This document shows positions 61,769-64,000 of a stretch of 64,000 nucleotides of DNA, piece after piece. Origin of the DNA: Bradyrhizobium sp. AUGA SZCCT0158. GTDB lineage: Bacteria; Pseudomonadota; Alphaproteobacteria; Rhizobiales; Xanthobacteraceae. Made by a program: the position numbers and the translations under genes. The stretch's first letter is position 1, and the number at the start of each line of letters is the position of its first letter. The notes under the pieces are model-generated. The model was not told where the DNA came from. It saw only the letters and a program-made list of their open reading frames with translations, and made no database searches. The stretch covers positions 124,001 through 188,000 of the forward strand of contig NZ_JAFCME010000008.1 in the NCBI RefSeq assembly GCF_018130065.1, written 5' to 3'.

Positions 61769-62878
61769 ATGACCACGTTTACGCCGCATCAGGATTCCGC
61801 GCTGAAGGCCGTTGCCGACTGGATGAAGGCAAAGCCCGGCAAGAACGGCACGCCACCGGTATTCCGGCTGTTCGGCTATGCCGGAACCGGCAAGACTACG
61901 CTGGCGCGGCACATCGCCGACGGCGTCGACGGCGAGGTGAAATTCGCGGCCTTCACCGGCAAGGCCGCGCTTGTCATGCGCAACAAGGGCTGCGACAACG
62001 CCTCCACCATTCACTCGCTGATCTACCGCGCCCGGGAATCCGGCGTCGAGCAGCCGAGCTTTGAACTGTGGGATGACGCGCCGGCCTCGAAGGCGAACCT
62101 GATCGTGATCGACGAATGCTCGATGGTCGATGCCGAGCTGGGACGCGATCTGATGTCGTTCGACTGTCCGCTGCTGGTGCTCGGCGATCCCGCGCAATTG
62201 CCGCCGATCCAGGGCGGCGGGTTCTTCACCGATTGCGAGCCCGACGCGATGCTGACCGAGGTGCATCGCCAGGCCCAGGACGATCCGATCGTGCGGATGT
62301 CGATGGATATCCGCGAGGGCCGCGAACTCGAAATCGGCCGCCATGGCGAGAGCGAGGTGGTGTCGCGGAGCGAACTCGACCCGGACCGGGTGATGAAGGC
62401 CGATCAGGTGCTGGTCGGACGCAACAATACCCGCCGCGCCTACAACATGCGGGTGCGGCAGAAGCAGAACATCGAGGATCCGTTGCCGGTTGCCGGCGAC
62501 AAGCTGGTCTGCCTGCGCAACAACCGCAAGAAGGGCCTGTTCAACGGCGGCCTGTGGCGGGTCAAGTCGCGCGCGCAGTCGAAATCGAAAATCATCACGA
62601 TGCGGCTGTCGCCCGATGAGGACTTCGGCCACAAGGTGACCAAGGTCTCCGTGCGCGGCGACTGCTTTGGCGGCGCCATCGAGACCATCCCGTGGGAGCA
62701 GCGCAAGCCCTATGACGAGTTCGACTATGGCTATGTGCTGACCGTGCACAAGTCGCAGGGCTCGCAATGGGACGACGTGGTGCTGTTCGACGAAAGCTTT
62801 GCGTTCCAGGACAGCCGCGCGCGCTGGCTCTACACCGGCATCACGCGCGCGGCGAAGCGGCTGAGCGTGGTGGTGTAG
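61769..62878 (+). CDS. RecD-like/Dda-type superfamily 1 DNA helicase
   Basis: A 369-residue single-domain helicase. Motif I is GYAGTGKTT near residue 36, motif II VIDECSMVD near 112, motif III GDPAQLPPI near 138, and the C-terminal UvrD/RecD2 block VLTVHKSQGSQWDDVVLF near 325 ends with YTGITRAAKRLSVV. It is short compared with full RecD2 and lacks its long N-terminal region, like phage-derived Dda helicases. Likely role is 5'-3' DNA unwinding in repair or replication. Confidence 0.9.
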   Translation: MTTFTPHQDSALKAVADWMKAKPGKNGTPPVFRLFGYAGTGKTTLARHIADGVDGEVKFAAFTGKAALVMRNKGCDNASTIHSLIYRARESGVEQPSFELWDDAPASKANLIVIDECSMVDAELGRDLMSFDCPLLVLGDPAQLPPIQGGGFFTDCEPDAMLTEVHRQAQDDPIVRMSMDIREGRELEIGRHGESEVVSRSELDPDRVMKADQVLVGRNNTRRAYNMRVRQKQNIEDPLPVAGDKLVCLRNNRKKGLFNGGLWRVKSRAQSKSKIITMRLSPDEDFGHKVTKVSVRGDCFGGAIETIPWEQRKPYDEFDYGYVLTVHKSQGSQWDDVVLFDESFAFQDSRARWLYTGITRAAKRLSVVV

Positions 62879-63055
62879 GGAATCCCGTTACGAGCCTTGC
62901 GTTTGGGTCTATGCTTGCTTGAGAGACCATGATATTTTACTATCTTTAGTTGCATTGCTGATTCTTTTGTCAGCATTTATTTCGCTGCACGAGCTCTTGT
63001 AGCGGCCAAGGATCTTTTCAACCTTCCTCACCTTCGACTGGGCGCTTTTCACAAA

Positions 63056-64000
63056 ATGAAAAAGAAACGCAAAATAGCATCTCGGCGGCGGACACAGGGT
63101 ACGCCGCAAGCAATTTTGCCGCCGCCTGGGGCGACACTAGTCCGCACGTTACGCGGGCACACTGGCTTCATCGGTGATATAGCATGGTCCCCAGAAGGTC
63201 GCACGCTAGCCTCCTCGTCGGTCGATGGGACAATAGCGGTTTGGGACATCCAGACGGGCGAGCGCTTGCATGTACTAAAGGCAGAGGTGAATAGCCGGGT
63301 CGCATTTGATCCCAAAGGTGGAGTGCTAGCCAGCGGCGGGCACAACACAACTGTAAGACTATGGGACGTAACCAAAGGCTCCTTGATACGAACACTCGAA
63401 GGGCACGAACAGTACGTTGCAGATGTTTCCTGGTCCAAAGACGGCCGCTGGCTCGCCTCGTGTTCGCCAGACACAACAGTCAGAATATGGGATTCTCAAT
63501 CGTGGGATCAGTTCAAACTGTTCTTGCTTGGTAAGGATAACGTTGCTCTCGGTATTGCTTGGGCCTCAGATTGCCAGCGAATTGCGGCCGCCTCATTCAA
63601 TGCATCTGTATGGAAAGCCTCCACTGGCGAACGTATCCATGAATTACCGGGTGGAGGCTTATACAGCGTTGCATGGTCACCCGATGAGAAATCCAAGTGG
63701 CTCGCCACGGCAAGCGCAAATCAAACGGTCTCAATCTGGAATACCACCAGCGGTTCCAAAGTACTATCCTTGGAAGGACATACAGGTCACGTCAGACATG
63801 TGGAGTTTTCGAGCGACGGCCGACTGCTTGCTTCGTCCGACGAGCACACTGTCAGGCTATGGAGTTGCTCAGAATGGCGAGAGATCGCGATCTTTACGAG
63901 GACGGATGCGAATGACGTTGCTACATCACCGCGAGCGCTGGCTTTTCACCCAAGTATGCCGCTCATCGCATTTAGCGACGCCGATCCGGACGGTAACGAG
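63056..64000 (+). CDS. WD40-repeat protein, C-terminus beyond window, low GC
   Basis: An uninterrupted frame of 315 codons runs off the right edge. After a basic start (MKKKRKIASRRR) it is built of WD40 repeats: six complete blades are visible, for example SSVDGTIAVWD, GGHNTTVRLWD, CSPDTTVRIWD and SDEHTVRLWS, and a seventh begins at HPSMPLIAFSD. It is clearly AT-richer than the helicase gene next to it, with a different codon bias. WD40 propellers are scaffolds or sensor domains; bacterial ones are often joined to TIR, CHAT, NACHT or kinase domains. The effector part is not visible. The ATG at 63056 has no clear ribosome-binding site. Confidence 0.85.
   Translation, partial: MKKKRKIASRRRTQGTPQAILPPPGATLVRTLRGHTGFIGDIAWSPEGRTLASSSVDGTIAVWDIQTGERLHVLKAEVNSRVAFDPKGGVLASGGHNTTVRLWDVTKGSLIRTLEGHEQYVADVSWSKDGRWLASCSPDTTVRIWDSQSWDQFKLFLLGKDNVALGIAWASDCQRIAAASFNASVWKASTGERIHELPGGGLYSVAWSPDEKSKWLATASANQTVSIWNTTSGSKVLSLEGHTGHVRHVEFSSDGRLLASSDEHTVRLWSCSEWREIAIFTRTDANDVATSPRALAFHPSMPLIAFSDADPDGNE

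Overview
The window looks like a chromosomal segment of a Bradyrhizobium-type alphaproteobacterium (Nitrobacteraceae). The support is a high-GC coding style, the SciP and FlbD flagellar regulators, many stand-alone solute receptors, and dispersed palindromes that I recall from Bradyrhizobium/Rhodopseudomonas intergenic DNA. I could run no database search, so names rest on motifs and family memory.

Layout. (1) 1-15.7 kb: a mixed catabolic and transport area. It holds an enoyl-CoA hydratase (cut by the window edge) with its MarR regulator, a core-MetE-like enzyme, two VOC proteins, a DUF2778 protein, and an SDR divergent from a LacI regulator with a textbook operator. It continues with a tripartite-tricarboxylate-type receptor, a cytochrome P450 with a ferredoxin divergent from a TetR regulator, a beta-barrel protein, another SDR and a YeiH-family permease. 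(2) 16.1-30.3 kb: a compact and apparently undescribed catabolic locus. It has two carboxymuconolactone-decarboxylase-like proteins, two MmgE/PrpD proteins, a beta-hydroxyacid dehydrogenase, a branched-chain-type ABC importer (livH, a fused livM-livG, livF, two tandem receptors), two SDRs, a GntR/FCD regulator and a further receptor. A perfect inverted repeat sits on its divergent promoter. (3) 30.3-33.0 kb: an RND-pump remnant, tRNA-Met, a small secreted protein, a methyltransferase and mnmA. (4) 33.0-44.2 kb: flagellar genes fliK-flgD and sciP, then fliF-fliG-fliH-fliN-flbD, split by a repeat-rich island with a REP-associated transposase and an AT-richer membrane protein. The regulatory DNA contains a sigma-54 promoter and two GGCAA-N3-TTGCC palindromes, which fits control by the FlbD encoded at the end of the cluster. 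(5) 45.0-61.6 kb: an organosulfur-acquisition region. It has a complete ssu-type operon with two receptors, a second operon with its own receptor, permease, ATPase, acyl-CoA-dehydrogenase-like enzyme and LLM monooxygenase, two solitary receptors, an Lrp regulator and another LLM enzyme. (6) 61.8-64.0 kb: a RecD-like helicase, then a low-GC WD40-repeat gene running off the end, probably the start of an acquired region.

Working together. Region 2 reads as one uptake-plus-degradation pathway for a carboxylate of unknown identity. Region 5 reads as a kit for importing several sulfonates or sulfones and releasing sulfite with reduced flavin. Region 4 encodes the MS ring, switch, export gate, hook-cap and hook-length parts of one flagellum together with two of its regulators.
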